A stretch of DNA of 64,000 bases from Ampullaceana balthica (Eukaryota > Mollusca > Gastropoda > Lymnaeidae), in NCBI GenBank assembly GCA_944989445.1, contig CALYLW010000053.1, forward strand, positions 543,501-607,500, read 5' to 3'. How positions within the stretch are numbered: position 1 is the stretch's first letter; every line of letters starts with the position of its first letter. Below the pieces are notes generated by a model. The model was given only the letters and a program-made list of their open reading frames with translations, was not told the DNA's origin and did not search any database. A program made the position numbers and the translations under genes. Shown piece after piece: positions 39,601-49,742 of this stretch.

Positions 39601-40491
39601 AGAGGATATACAGTTAGAGCTGATTGACCTACAAGCAGATAATAATCTGAAGGAGAAGCTCAAGTCAGTGCAACAGATCGATGTTTGACGGCAATTTGAA
39701 TGCAGTCATGCGAATCACAACCAGTACACTGGTTCCACAGTTCAAGAACATTATCCAAAATTGTGAACAGTTGCCTATGGTCAGCTTATATGTAAATTAT
39801 GTTCCTACTTCTTCATAGTTATTATGACAGCTAACAATAAACTTTTGTTGAAATAATAATGAAAAAAAAATATTTTTATCAAATTAGAAACTGTTTCAGT
39901 TCTTATTTTAAAATGTAATGTACATGTGTAATAGAGTGTGAATGTGAAATAAAAAGACAAATACATGGTTATAATCATTAATTCATATTTTATACGTTGT
40001 TAATTGTAATTGAAGTAGACAATATATAATATATATTATATATGCGGCCCGCCTATAACGATATAATTTTCAATGCGGCCCTCCGTAGAAAAAGTTTGCC
40101 CACCCATGGTATATACTATAATAAAAATATAGCTTTTTAAAAAAAAATAATTATTTGATCATTCTTTTATATTTAAAAGGCTCTTAAAGAAAAGAAGATT
40201 TTTAAAAAAAAACATAAAGGAATAAAGACATCTTTGAAAATTTATTTCAAATTTAAATTTAATTTATTAAATTTTAAAATAATGTAATTTTATTTTTCTT
40301 ACTAGAGCATCCTTATGAAGTTTAACAGCCTTCTGGAGAACATTTGTTTTGAATCTATCACCACTTTCAAGGTCAGAAAATGATTCTGATGCCTCTCTTT
40401 TTGCTGCTGCAACTTCACCCCTCAGTTGTGCTAGTTTCAAGTAAAGCATGGCATTTTCTGTCTCAAGAGAAGCTATGCGCTCATCTTTTCG
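30614..40491 (-). CDS. KIF25: Kinesin-14-type motor protein, KIF25 orthologue
   Basis: Microtubule motor. Human KIF25 is reported to act in centrosome positioning; the role here is inferred. Exons, 5' to 3': 40491-40303, 36677-36539, 36282-36179, 35870-35782, 35597-35555, 35120-35068, 34921-34847, 34688-34539, 33850-33689, 32987-32779, 32415-32260, 31842-31687, 30816-30614. All 13 have GT/AG borders and join in phase to 1728 nt. Coiled-coil-like helix fills the first ~140 residues. The neck [13 protein letters not shown] leads into the motor: P-loop GQTGSGKT (240-247), switch I SSRSH (365-369), switch II DLAGSE (449-454), then NKSLSAL and YRNSRLT. The C-terminus [14 protein letters not shown] is KIF25-like. 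A first exon upstream of 40491 is possible; otherwise Met at 40449 starts it. Confidence 0.92.
30945..31460 (+). repeat. Dispersed ~480-bp repeat, diverged copy in KIF25 intron
   Basis: Starts AAAGTTTTTGACTATAAATC and ends GCGAAGTTAATATAAGGGAT. The ATACGCACC block is replaced by an unrelated G-rich middle (near 31070), so this is a subfamily variant; the fragment near 6250 begins the same way. Confidence 0.7.
33075..33250. mobile_element. hAT MITE in KIF25 intron, perfect TSD
   Basis: Left end CAATCTTCCCTCTAACG and right end TTAAAGGGAACATTA are imperfect inverted repeats. GTACCGGT flanks both sides (33067-33074, 33251-33258). Internal CTGCGCGGC/GACCGCGCAGC blocks match the copy at 44089-44241. 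Confidence 0.92.
33290..33400 (-). mobile_element. Retroelement 3' end (GCGCTATATAAAT type)
   Basis: On the minus strand, AAAAGCGCTATGAGCCAAG is followed by TACTGCGCTATATAAATTAT and an AT-rich tail, like the plus-strand end at 21390-21480. Confidence 0.5.
33870..34315 (+). repeat. Dispersed ~480-bp repeat, copy in KIF25 intron
   Basis: AAAGTTTTTGACTATAAATC to CACCACAAGTTAATATTAAG, with the same ATACGCACC-type words as the tandem pair at 19035-20025, and a deletion in the middle. Confidence 0.8.
37704..37948. repeat. Direct repeat, left copy (pair with 40646-40893)
   Basis: Nearly identical to 40646-40893 over about 245 bp (shared words: AATATGCTGTATTTTATTGT, CTAAGACGCTCATACATAAA, AGTATATAGTATAAAGTATA). 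The pair flanks a hAT element and one KIF25 exon. Identity continues past the MITE end (GCAAGTGGACTCC) into flanking sequence, so it is a duplication of a composite segment. Confidence 0.9.
37951..40108 (+). mobile_element. hAT transposon in KIF25 intron
   Basis: Left end CAGGGGTGGGCAAACTACGG, right end AGTTTGCCCACCCATG. Flanks GTATAAAC (37943-37950) and GTATATAC (40109-40116) match 7/8. GCGGCCCG repeats lie just inside both ends. Carries a broken GTF2IRD2-like transposase on the plus strand, opposite to KIF25. Confidence 0.92.
38291..39688 (+). pseudogene. GTF2IRD2/ZBED-like hAT transposase, broken
   Basis: Four ORF pieces at 38291-38593, 38609-38890, 38906-39169 and 39326-39688 follow the domain order of this family. 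They include [18 protein letters not shown] (first catalytic Asp region), [28 protein letters not shown] and [15 protein letters not shown]. Stop codons near 38594 and 38888 and shifts near 39165 break the frame. The C-terminal dimerisation segment is missing. It inserted into an intron, so it need not affect KIF25 unless it alters splicing. Confidence 0.85.
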
Positions 40492-40526
40492 CTGTTAAAA
40501 AAATTGAGGTTTTATTATTATATGAG

Positions 40527-40772
40527 GGGTCCACTTGCAAAACCTACTAAGTTGATTTTGGCGGGAAAATTATTTATGCCATTTCCTGGTTTTAATAGTA
40601 AAACTCTACGTATTATTCTTTTGGTTTGGTCATTTTAAAACACACTAAATATGCTGTATTTTATTGTTAAAAAATATGAAACACTCATAAAAACTGCTAA
40701 GACGCTCATACATAAATACATTTTTCTCAAAAACTCTAAAAAGTGACTTAGTAGGATTTGCAAGTGGACTCC
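40527..40772. mobile_element. MITE with TIR GGTCCACTTGCAAAACCTAC
   Basis: Left end (from about 40527) and right end GTAGGATTTGCAAGTGGACT are inverted repeats of about 27 bp. It lies just upstream of the 189-bp KIF25 exon. Its right half is included in the duplicated segment copied at 37704-37948. Confidence 0.7.
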
Positions 40773-40893
40773 ACATATGGTTTTGAGTTACTCATATATA
40801 GTCTATAACTATATTAATTCAAAAATGAGAAAACATTATATAGTATATAGTATAAAGTATAGTCATTCTCTTATAAGTAATTAGTATAGTATA
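40646..40893. repeat. Direct repeat, right copy (pair with 37704-37948)
   Basis: See the left copy. The only clear differences are a 3-bp change near 40805 and divergence after AGTATAGTATAA, where the left copy meets the hAT insertion point. Confidence 0.9.
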
Positions 40894-40965
40894 ATATAGT
40901 CATTTTCTCTTTGTACCAATTGTTATCTTCCATAGGTCATGATAGGTAAAAATGGAGTTTGGGTA

Positions 40966-42955
40966 GGTAATCCTGCAGTTTCTACACGCATATTATTTCA
41001 CAGCGAAATTTAATTTTCACGTAAGAACTTACGTTTTTAATTTATTTAATGCATTATTATTATTATGTGTTGTATTTTAGCTATTACAGCGCTAATTTGT
41101 AAGTCTTATTAATGTCTAAGGCAATTTTTCGGCTCTATAGGATACATAATCTGGTCACGATACATCCATTTTGTTTATCTAGCACCCTGCTTGCCAGATA
41201 GTTTTTACCTAGAACAACCCCATGCTAAAATAAATTTACTGACTGAAGATGTCTTTTAAAAAGTATTATTTATCTATTTTAATATTTTTAGAAGGTAAAT
41301 AAATATTTTAAAGACAATTTCCTTTTTTATTTCGTTACAAGATGTTTGATTCTTATTTTTTTTGTTTATAAATGAGAACATTTTATTTGGCATCTTACTG
41401 TGACAACCCGGCAAGTAGGGTGCTAGATAATAGGGGTGTGCCGGATCCATTTTTTCCAACCGGATCCGGATTTTCTTATGCGAAATCCGCCGGATCCGGT
41501 ACCGGATCCGGATTCCGGAATAATCCGGATTCCGGTTTCTCCCGGATTTTGGTACTTTGCAGATACCGGTAAATCTGAGGGGTTGGATGCCTTCTGAACA
41601 GTTGGCCTAAATGGCTAAATGACATTGGCTGATTGGAAGTAGGAAGTGAAGAACTTTGAAATAAATTAGAAAATAGAAATCACTGAAATCAGAATACAAC
41701 GCAGATTGATAATAAGTTATTATCCATATGTAACTAAACTCGCTGTTAAGTTATAATTCGCTGCAAGGTCAAAGAGCACAGATCATAGCGCAAGCGAGAA
41801 TCGCCGAAGATGGCTTGGTGACATAGAGATCAGCTGAGATCACCAAAGACCTTTAAATTTATACTAGACCGCTAACGTAATGTTAATTTTTACTCAAAAA
41901 CTTTAAAAAACTGACATAAATTTCTATCGCGTTAGGTAACCAAGTGGTAACCAACCAGCCAATCAAAGATAGCGCAGTATTGCGCTATCACTTTTTTTGT
42001 TTACACGAGCACTCTAGTATAAATTTATACCTCGTTGGAGATCACTTAATTGTTTCACTGTAATATGGCGCATAATAAGTTTCTATGTTGTTGTTATTAT
42101 TATTATGCTTGGTGAGGAGACAGCTCTGCAGGGCAGTACGGGTAATCTATATCTCTGCACCAATGACTAATTGCTAAGCAGACTGACGTCAGGTCGATCA
42201 GTGTGTGTCCCTAAAAGTATTCATAGATAGGCTAGGTCAGCACAGGCCTGCTGGCTTGATGCAATTTGATGGTCGTCTGCCGTGCTTGGTAAGGTGGCGG
42301 GCTGGCGGCCAGGCGCTTGGGCAGTATAGTTGCTTATTATTTCTGTTACGTCATTGGTGATTGCGGTTAAGATGACGTCACGAATAATAATTACTCATCC
42401 CCGCACAATCATGTATGGGATTGGTCCGATTGGCCACTATTAGCGGTGCTGACTCTAGCCTCTGGTATGTTCAGAATATTAAACATTAAACAAGCTCAAC
42501 GCTCGAAACAATCGATTAATGTATCGTGATCGTGTGGAATTCGGGAAAGAGAATTACTTTTATTTCAGATTATGATCCAGTGAGTCACAAAATCTGGCAA
42601 ATTCCGAAATCCGGTATATTCCGGATTCCGGTTGTTCCGCCGCATACATGTAAATCTGGTGGAACCGGATTTCAACGGATAGTGCAAAATCCGGCGAAAC
42701 CGGATTCCGGACCAGATTCCGGCACACCCCTACTAGATAAACAAAATGGATGTATCCTAATCCGATTATGTAGCCTTCAAGAGCCACAAAAAACCTTAGA
42801 AATTAATAAGACTTACAAATTAGCGCTGTAACAGCTAAAACTAAAATACAACATATAATAATGCATTTAATTTTAATAAATTAAAAACGTAAGTTCTCGC
42901 GAGAAAATTAAATTTGGCTGTGAAATAATATATGTGTAGAAACTGCAGGATTACC
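40966..42955. mobile_element. Foldback element with ~235-bp arms (MULE-like), interrupted by hAT
   Basis: Arms start and end with GGTAATCCTGCAG. The left arm runs 40966 to about 41200; the right arm is 41409-41430 plus 42741-42955, with a hAT element between. Flanking 9-mers GTTTGGGTA (40957-40965) and GTTTAGGTA (42956-42964) match 8/9. Long terminal inverted repeats and a 9-bp duplication fit Mutator-like elements. The 210-bp loop has no transposase. Confidence 0.82.
41431..42732. mobile_element. Non-autonomous hAT nested in the foldback, perfect TSD
   Basis: Ends TAGGGGTGTGCCGGA and its exact complement (15 bp). CTAGATAA flanks both sides (41423-41430, 42733-42740). Arrays of CCGGATTCCGG-like words fill the first and last 100 bp, as in hAT subterminal binding-site repeats. 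The 1.3-kb interior has no transposase. TGACGTCA occurs at 42374. Confidence 0.95.
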
Positions 42956-42962
42956 GTTTAGG

Positions 42963-43255
42963 TATATCTTCTTATCTTATCTATACAGACGCTCCTTCTA
43001 TGCAGAAGATAATTGCGTCCACAGACCATGACGGATGATCTGTTGGCAAGTGATGCAGCGTTCACAGACCACGGCTATGAGTATGAGGGTTCCATGCATT
43101 ACCCAGCCACCTAACTGGGGTTAGGTACCCATTCGGACCTGGGTGACTCAGGGACACCCTAGGCCCCGGGAACAAATCCTTGCCTTCACATGGATTCGAA
43201 CCCGCGACCATCGGTACGCCAGTCGAGTGCGCTGCCCTTCGACCACCATGTCCCC
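42963..43255 (-). mobile_element. tRNA-derived SINE with LINE-like tail, copy 1
   Basis: Read on the minus strand from 43255: a tRNA-like head (A-box region GTGGTCGAAGGG, B box GGTTCGAATCC), a central body with CCTGAGTCACCCAGG and TTAGGTGGCTGGGTAATG, then the tail GAAGGAGCGTCTGTATAGAT and (AAGAT)n. The tail is the same as the LINE 3' end at 56045. Direct flanks TAGGTAT occur at 42959-42965 and 43256-43262. Transcription would be by Pol III from the internal boxes. Confidence 0.88.
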
Positions 43256-43262
43256 TAGGTAT

Positions 43263-44088
43263 CTATAATATATATTTATATATTAAATTATTTTTTGCTC
43301 AAGACAAAAATTAGCCAATCTTTAACTTTAATTAATAAATAACGGGGCAGTCATATAAAGTTAAAGTCACTATCTCATACAGTGACATGCTTAAATAAGA
43401 CATAAGACATAAGAAAAATTCATACAAAAATTCATGTTTCATTTATTAAGTTCATTTATAGGTTTAATATTTAAACGATTATACTATAATTAAGGCCGTA
43501 CACTTACTAATGATAAGACTTCTAGTTCCCTTGATTTATTTGCATAAAACTTAGTTCTGTCGATTCCTAAAGGCATCTTTCAGCAGCGTTATTCTACCCT
43601 AGTGATGATTAAAAAATTTGTTTACAAAAGTCGGCCATCTTTGTCAACAGGGGAAATCATTCGACTTTTAATATTTTGTCAATTGCATTTTTTTAAAATA
43701 ATAAACTTTAGTGAATATTATGATACGCTGGATAATAACGCTGGATGTTTGTTATTTTACTTACACGTACTTGGAGGGGATCACAAATGAATGAGTAAGA
43801 GTTGAGTACGTATATAAAAAATAATTTGTAGCCTTCGTAACTTTGTTTAAAAAAAAGTCCGCCGAGCTAGACGATGATTAAATTTACAATCGCACATTCA
43901 CAAAGTTCACAAAGTAAATTTGAACTTTTTCACAAGACTCAATCAACGGTTCACGAAAATAATTTATACGCCAACACTCTTTGAGAATTAGTAAAAAAAA
44001 ATTAAAATAAATAAAACACCTGAATATTAATTGAAAAGCAGTGAAGAAAAGTTAGACAAAAAATAATTTAAAAGCCTAGCCGTGTTAT
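43263..44088. other. AT-rich stretch, no feature seen
   Basis: No repeat family or coding exon recognised. Confidence 0.4.
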
Positions 44089-44241
44089 CACTGTTCCCTC
44101 AAAGTTTCGTTGGTTCTTGTGCAAAAATATAAACTCATTTACAAATTATCATTTTCATCTGTGCAAAATTTAACACGCTTTTAAATGCTGCGCGGTGTCT
44201 GTCAGATAGCTACACGGCCGCGCATCTTAGAGGGAACATTT
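44089..44241. mobile_element. hAT MITE, same family as 33075-33250
   Basis: CACTGTTCCCTCAAAG on the left, CTTAGAGGGAACATTT on the right, GCTGCGCGG inside. Flanks CGTGTTAT and TGTGTGAC agree at 5/8, so the duplication has decayed or the right boundary is off by a base or two. Confidence 0.7.
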
Positions 44242-44249
44242 TGTGTGAC

Positions 44250-44545
44250 ATCTTCTTATCTTCTTATCTATACAGACGCTCCTTCTATGCAGAAGATAGT
44301 TGCGTCCACAGACCATGACAGATGATCTGTTGGCAAGTGATGCAGCATTCACAGGCCACGGCTTTGTGGGTTCCACGCATTACCCAGCCGCCTAACTACA
44401 TGTAGTGTTAGGTACCCATTCGGAGCGGGGTGACTCAGGGACGCCCTAGGCCCCGGGAACAAACCCATGCCTTCACACGGATTCGAACCTGTGACCATCG
44501 GTACGACAGTCCAGTGCGCTGCCACTCGACCACCGCGTCCCCTTG
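44250..44545 (-). mobile_element. tRNA-derived SINE with LINE-like tail, copy 2
   Basis: Minus strand from about 44543: GGTGGTCGAGTGGCAGCGCA (A-box region), GGTTCGAATCC (B box), the same body as copy 1 with a short TAGTGTTAGG difference, and the tail GAAGGAGCGTCTGTATAGAT plus (AAGAAGAT). Flanks TGTGACAT and TTGGACAT agree at 6/8. Confidence 0.88.
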
Positions 44546-45176
44546 GACATGGAGAAGGACAGGACACGTGAGTGTGAGTTTTTGAAAAAGAGGAAGGATA
44601 GAGTAAAAAGTCGTGGCTTTCAATCGGGACTGGGATGAAAGGCTAGCCGACTAAAAACATTTGATTAATTAATACAGTTATTTGATGAGCAGTTTTTATT
44701 GCATTTACCAAAAATTGGCAAAGAAGCGAATCCTTACGCACGCATATGTGAGATTACTAGAAAAAAATGTAAGCAACTGTGTGCAAATAGAGAGCAAAAG
44801 TTCAGATATCTGTACTAAAACTAAGTTTATTTAAATCGTTAATAAAATATCAACAATTGTAAATAATTTACAGTGTAAAAGTAAACTATGTTTAAAAAGA
44901 TTTTAAATGTCCAGAATCCTATCGCGGTGCAGGATTTGTTTACGTTACTCAAACGGTTTGGTAACTTGATAAGAAAAAGGTCTGGGTTATTTTAAGCCAC
45001 CATTATCTAACTGGTCAACGTTAGCATAAAATGTACAATGGCTTATGCTAGGATTATTTAATGAAATACAAAACATATATTTTTACTAGATTTAAAATAA
45101 AATTGTTATACCAAATCAAACAAGTGATACAGTGTGTAGTTCAGACCTATCCCCCTCCCCCCTCAACTATGGCGGA
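44546..45176. other. AT-rich stretch, no feature seen
   Basis: No repeat family or coding exon recognised. Confidence 0.4.
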
Positions 45177-45822
45177 TTAAGGGGGGTGGAGCTGACCGGG
45201 CTAAAGCCAGGGGCCCCGATGGTTTAGGGGCCCCAAACTTTAGTATATTTTATAATAAAGGTGGACAAATGGTTGCATGAATCCCTGAAAATATAATAAA
45301 TTAAATAAATTAATAAAATCTTATCTATTAATCTGATCGCTATTTGGACTTGATAGTCTTAGTAATCGAAAAACCTGATTTGATAGGTTCAATTATAGAA
45401 AATATTAAAGAATATTATTTATATCTTTTAAATTTCCTAATTCCGTCAGCTCTCCTGGCCGTGTGAAGTATGTAGGCTTGCGGGTTCGATTCTCAGACGG
45501 GGAATATACATATTTTTTCAATTGTCTTTTTTGTTGTTGCAAAATTGCCCTTTTAACCTCAATTTTAGGATACCGGAAAACAGTTATTGCTTCGAGTTTG
45601 GTTTTTTCATGAATAATCTTTTTGGCTAGGAAGGCCGATCCCTTAGTACAGACAAAGTATGAGCAAGGAACCAATGGACTATTTAGTTACAAGTTACAGT
45701 CTTATATTAGCTGCTAGCTAATATTTTATTTAAACTTTAAATTAAAGGGACGCTTACTGGATTAAATAGGGCCTCAGTTTGAATTGCAGCCAGGAGCCCC
45801 GTGCAGTTTTAATCCGCCCCTG
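45177..45822. mobile_element. hAT-like element with internal tRNA-like cassette, copy 1
   Basis: CTATGGCGGATTAAGG at the left, TTTTAATCCGCCCCTG at the right. Flanks CCCCTCAA and CCCCTCCC match 6/8. AAAGCCAGGGGCC and CAGCCAGGAGCCCC lie inside the ends. The middle has a B-box-like GGTTCGATTCTC (45484). Same family as 50725-51365. Confidence 0.82.
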
Positions 45823-45881
45823 CCCCTCCCACATATGCATTTCCTACCTCTACCACTGTCAACTGGTTTCTATTTATTACT

Positions 45882-46170
45882 AGTCTTATATTAACTTGCT
45901 TTGTAAGTTTAATCGGACTATACCTCAGCAGTCCGCCTTAGTGACCGGCACGGGTCACTAGCGATTGACCAACTACCAGTGTTTTAATGCACGGGGAGGT
46001 CAGTCCCGTGATGAGCAGGGACACGCCAGTGGGCCAGTAACACACTGCCCCTGGTCTGTGAGAGAGATTGATATCCTAAGCAAATAATAATGTGTGAGTG
46101 TGCACACCCACACAGCGCCGCACCATGTGCAGTCTTATAATAGCTTGCTTTGTAAGTTTAATCGGACTAT
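45882..46170. repeat. 40-bp direct repeat flanking a 209-bp block
   Basis: AGTCTTATATTAACTTGCTT... (45882-45921) recurs at 46131-46170 with three substitutions (shared TTGTAAGTTTAATCGGACTA). The block between is GC-richer and unclassified. It is too long for a transposon target duplication. Confidence 0.75.
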
Positions 46171-46626
46171 TTTTAATATCCCAATTTTGAACCCCTTCCC
46201 GTTATCCAATCATTCTGAAAATGTGCACACATGTTCAATTTCGGTGATAGTATTTTTGTGAATTTTTGTGGACTTTTTCCATGGCTAGAATTAATTAAAT
46301 TAAATATTTTCGATTTACAGTGAGTGTCGATCTCTTCGACCAGAATAATAATGTGATTTAAAACGAATAAAGAGCAATAAACATTGAAAAATTTAATTTA
46401 AAAAATGTAAAGACTAAATAGTAGAAAATAAAAATATATAAAAAACACTTTTTAAAAACTAGTCTTATTTTTTAAATGCACAAAAAAGTAGAAAATAAAT
46501 TTAAAATGTGAAATTTACAGTCAGAAGAGACCTTTAGTTCCAAATTTATGAAAATGTAAAAGTTTAAAATGAGACAGGAACGTTAAATCGTAGGTGAAAT
46601 GGATTATCTCGTTGTTCGCCATGGCT

Positions 46627-46718
46627 ATAAGACTAGGGTGCTCAGTTTAAACTTAGCGAATAGCTTTGCCTAACTTGATGAATATCTTTGCATAACTTAG
46701 CAAGCACCCTAGTCTTAT
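46627..46718. repeat. Small inverted-repeat element
   Basis: ATAAGACTAGGGTGCT (46627-46642) is the exact reverse complement of 46703-46718. The 60-bp interior has two AACTTGATGAATATCTTTGC/AACTTAG-like repeats. Possibly a tiny MITE. Confidence 0.7.
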
Positions 46719-47149
46719 TATAATTTATTAGGGCTGCGGAAATTATCGATTAATTTATCGATTAATCGTTAAAATTTTTTATCGATTAAATATCGATTAA
46801 AATAATTTTAATTGATAAAAATTAGATTAAAATTTAAGAAAATATTTATAATATTTTAAAAAAAATTTAGTAATAAATTATTAATAATAATTAATAATAT
46901 TAATAATATAAAACTATATAATTTGCAATTGTCACGCAAGTCAGTCAGTCGGTCCTGACGCTACTAATTTTAGAAAGCAAAGAAAACCAAATTACTGCAC
47001 CAAAGCATCAAAAGGTGTGCAAATTAAATATGCACTGTAAAAAAAAATATTATATGACCTCATTGTTTTCGCTCATATTTTAATTTTGGAAAAGGGAACA
47101 TTGTAAAAAGAGAATTAGATGATGGTTAATTATAAAATTAAAAAAGGAA

Positions 47150-47300
47150 AGGGGCGCCGTAGGCGCCCTGCAACCCCTATTATAAAATATTTTGTGTACA
47201 TTTCAGAAAGTTTAATATTTCGTATTTATCAAACAAGGACAAGTTAGTTGGGCTTTTGAAAAAGGTCGGCGCCGTAGGGGCCCTAAAAAAAGTTCATTTT
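47150..47300. repeat. GGCGCC repeat family, second locus
   Basis: Two units with GGCGCCGTAGGCGCCC and TATCAAACAAGGACAAGTTA match the array at 2140-2610. They sit inside the hAT element at 46739. Confidence 0.75.
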
Positions 47301-47456
47301 TTATAAAATAAATCTATTTAATAGATTTCAGCTGAAAACTTCCGTTATTTTTGACGGGTGTACGCTAGTATATATATATTTTACGTACAAACATCTCCCG
47401 CGTAATATTAAAATGTATTTTATTAATATATGTTGACCGGCAGACGTCAACTAAAA

Positions 47457-47854
47457 AATGGCTGACAGCCAGAGCCGTCTTTACACCATTTTGGGCCCCC
47501 GGGCAAAGAAATAGTGTTGGGCCCTTCCCCCGCAGGAATAAAAAATGAATATACATAATATATATAAATAAACATGTTCCCATGGGGCCCATATGCTCGT
47601 GGGCCCCCGGGCAAATGCCCAACGGGCCTATGCGTTAAGACGGCCCTGCTGACAGCATCAGCGCAGTTAAATTTAAACATATAACTAGAAAGTTGAGCAA
47701 ATATGTTGTTTTTAAGCTAACTGCGGATGGCAAAGTCGAAGATGGTGAAAACGTTTACTGTGTTCACTGCCATAAACAATTCTCTTTTAAAGGATCAAAT
47801 ACATCATTGACGTACCACCTTCAGCACAAATCAAGTATCAACACATTGTCATGA
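47457..47854 (+). pseudogene. BED zinc-finger ORF split by a hAT MITE
   Basis: An ATG at 47457 opens a frame that is interrupted after MADS by the MITE 47470-47648. Without the MITE and one copy of its duplication the frame is open for about 69 codons to a TGA at 47852-47854. It has a BED-type core: FKLTADGKV, then YCVHCHKQF (Cys-x2-Cys), then TSLTYHLQHKS. The last metal-binding His is not in the usual place. In hAT transposases the BED finger binds the element's own ends. The transposase domain that should follow is absent. Confidence 0.8.
47470..47648. mobile_element. hAT MITE inside the BED ORF, perfect TSD
   Basis: CAGAGCCGTCTTTAC and GTTAAGACGGCCCTG are inverted repeats; CTGACAGC flanks both sides (47462-47469, 47649-47656). 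GGGCCCCCGGGCAAA-type words lie at both ends. 179 bp, non-coding. Confidence 0.95.
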
Positions 47855-48016
47855 AATTTAGTTCAAAATATTCTTAATTTTCAATGTCCGTGAGAAATGT
47901 TCAGTTTAATGACGTCATAAATTTCTATTTTTGGTTTTAATCGAAATTATTGATTAATTAATCGATAATTTTTCAAAATTTAACGATTAAATTTAAATTA
48001 ATCGATAACAGCCCTA

Positions 48017-49742
48017 TAATTTATAAATACTATATATATTTAATTTACAATTATTAAATGTCGAAGTGCTAAAAATCCTGACGTGGTACAAAAATTTGGA
48101 TTACATATTTGGAATCAGCATGAAAAGTTGCGTAAGAAACACCTATTTGCTTGTTTGCAGTTTTCAATAATGAAAATGTGTCGATCAGTGTTATTTAACA
48201 CAGACGGGAGAGTCCAACTTCTAAAAATATAGAGTTATATATCATCAGAAGATAATGTTTGCGTACACTTTTCACTGTAACTGAACTGATTTCAGGTAAT
48301 AATATTATTTAATCCAACCACTGTAAACGCACACAAACTTTGAAATTTAGGAAAGTAAAAAATAAGTTATAATTAATAAATAAAAACCCTTTAAATAATG
48401 TTATTAGAAAAAAATCTAGACAGAAATCTAAATACAGATAAAAATTAACTTTAAAATAATAGTTACAAAATAATAACAGTTCGGTATTGAATTTTTTTAT
48501 ACAAAATACTTTTATTGTTTTTTTTTCCTAATGCACATGAACATAGATTTGTATTTAATATCAATTGGTTTCTGCTCCATGTACAAAATATAGAATAATG
48601 TTGTGTTTGTTGGTTGTTTTTGTTTGACATTATTACTTACAAGTTTGTATAAAAATTCAACACATAAAATGCGCCCAATACACACACGTAATGTTGAATG
48701 ACAAAATAAATAAATAAATTATTATATTAAAATATAATATACGAATCTTTAATTTTCAGGAAAATTGGAAAAAATCACTGGACTCTTTAAAAAATTTTTT
48801 ATTACTTATGATTAAACATTACAAATTGTAATCTATGTTGTAAGAATACTTTTAAAAAAAATATTTCACAGTAAGAATTTATTCAAGTAAAATAAAAGAT
48901 AACAAAGAAAAGTAATATACGTGTAATATGTTTTCTAATTTAGGATTTGGCAATGTTATTTCTAGGTCACACAATTTTCTCAGCTCTTTTTACAATTAAA
49001 CATTTTTTTAAAAAAAAGTACATTTCTTTTTCATTCCAATTTTAACAAGTATTTTGGGGGATCAATACTTATTCAAACTATCAGATGGATGAGAAAAAAA
49101 CAACTAAAAATATTTTTTAAAAAATTTAACACCTAATTTTACATTTTAATCACCAAGCAAAAAAATAGGAAAAAAAAATTAATTAAATAATTTTTGTTAG
49201 CAGTTTCATAATTCATTTTGGGAATGGGAGAGTGAGAGGCGTGGTGGGAAAATGTGGGGGAGGGGGTAGGAGTCAAACTCATTAATATTAGGAGCAAAAA
49301 CAGATTTAAAAATAAAATAAACTTGGAAAAAAAGAGACCAGAAATGAGATGCGGATGGAAATTTCCGTCAAGGTGTAGAGGATTAATTCATTGGAAATAT
49401 GCAGTCTCTAAAGAAGTTAATTAATTTGTTCACAAGTTGCCTCTATTGTTATGAAGAAAAAAAGGTTGTATTTGATGATGGCAAGTTGATATATTGTGTG
49501 AGCACGGTGTTTCTGTAGTAATCAGTGGATTATGCAGATAAGGTCTGTCTTTTAAAATTGTCCGTTGATTTCAAGACAAAGGGTTGCTATGAGATAACTG
49601 AATTTGCGACAATATAATCCGAATAAGTCTCTCATAGAGTGAATTTAAATTATTCAATATTGTAATTTTTCGCTATTTTGGCTCTAAAAGTATGTAATTA
49701 AACCATATTATGCTCTTCATTTATTTTGGTTGAGATGTCAAC
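48017..49742. other. AT-rich stretch, no feature seen
   Basis: 1.7 kb of AT-rich DNA with poly-A/T runs; no ORF or repeat family recognised. Confidence 0.45.

Larger units (their letters stand above)
46739..48016 (+). mobile_element. hAT element with BED finger, perfect TSD
   Basis: Ends TAGGGCTGCGGAAATTATCG and ATTAATCGATAACAGCCCTA. TAATTTAT flanks both sides (46731-46738, 48017-48024). ATCGATTAAT motifs crowd both ends. It carries a short BED-finger reading frame, split by a nested MITE, and two GGCGCC repeat units, but no transposase core. Confidence 0.93.

Noticed and set aside
43180..43255. Functional tRNA gene
   Set aside because: A and B boxes are good, but the sequence continues into a SINE body and LINE tail, and a second copy exists.
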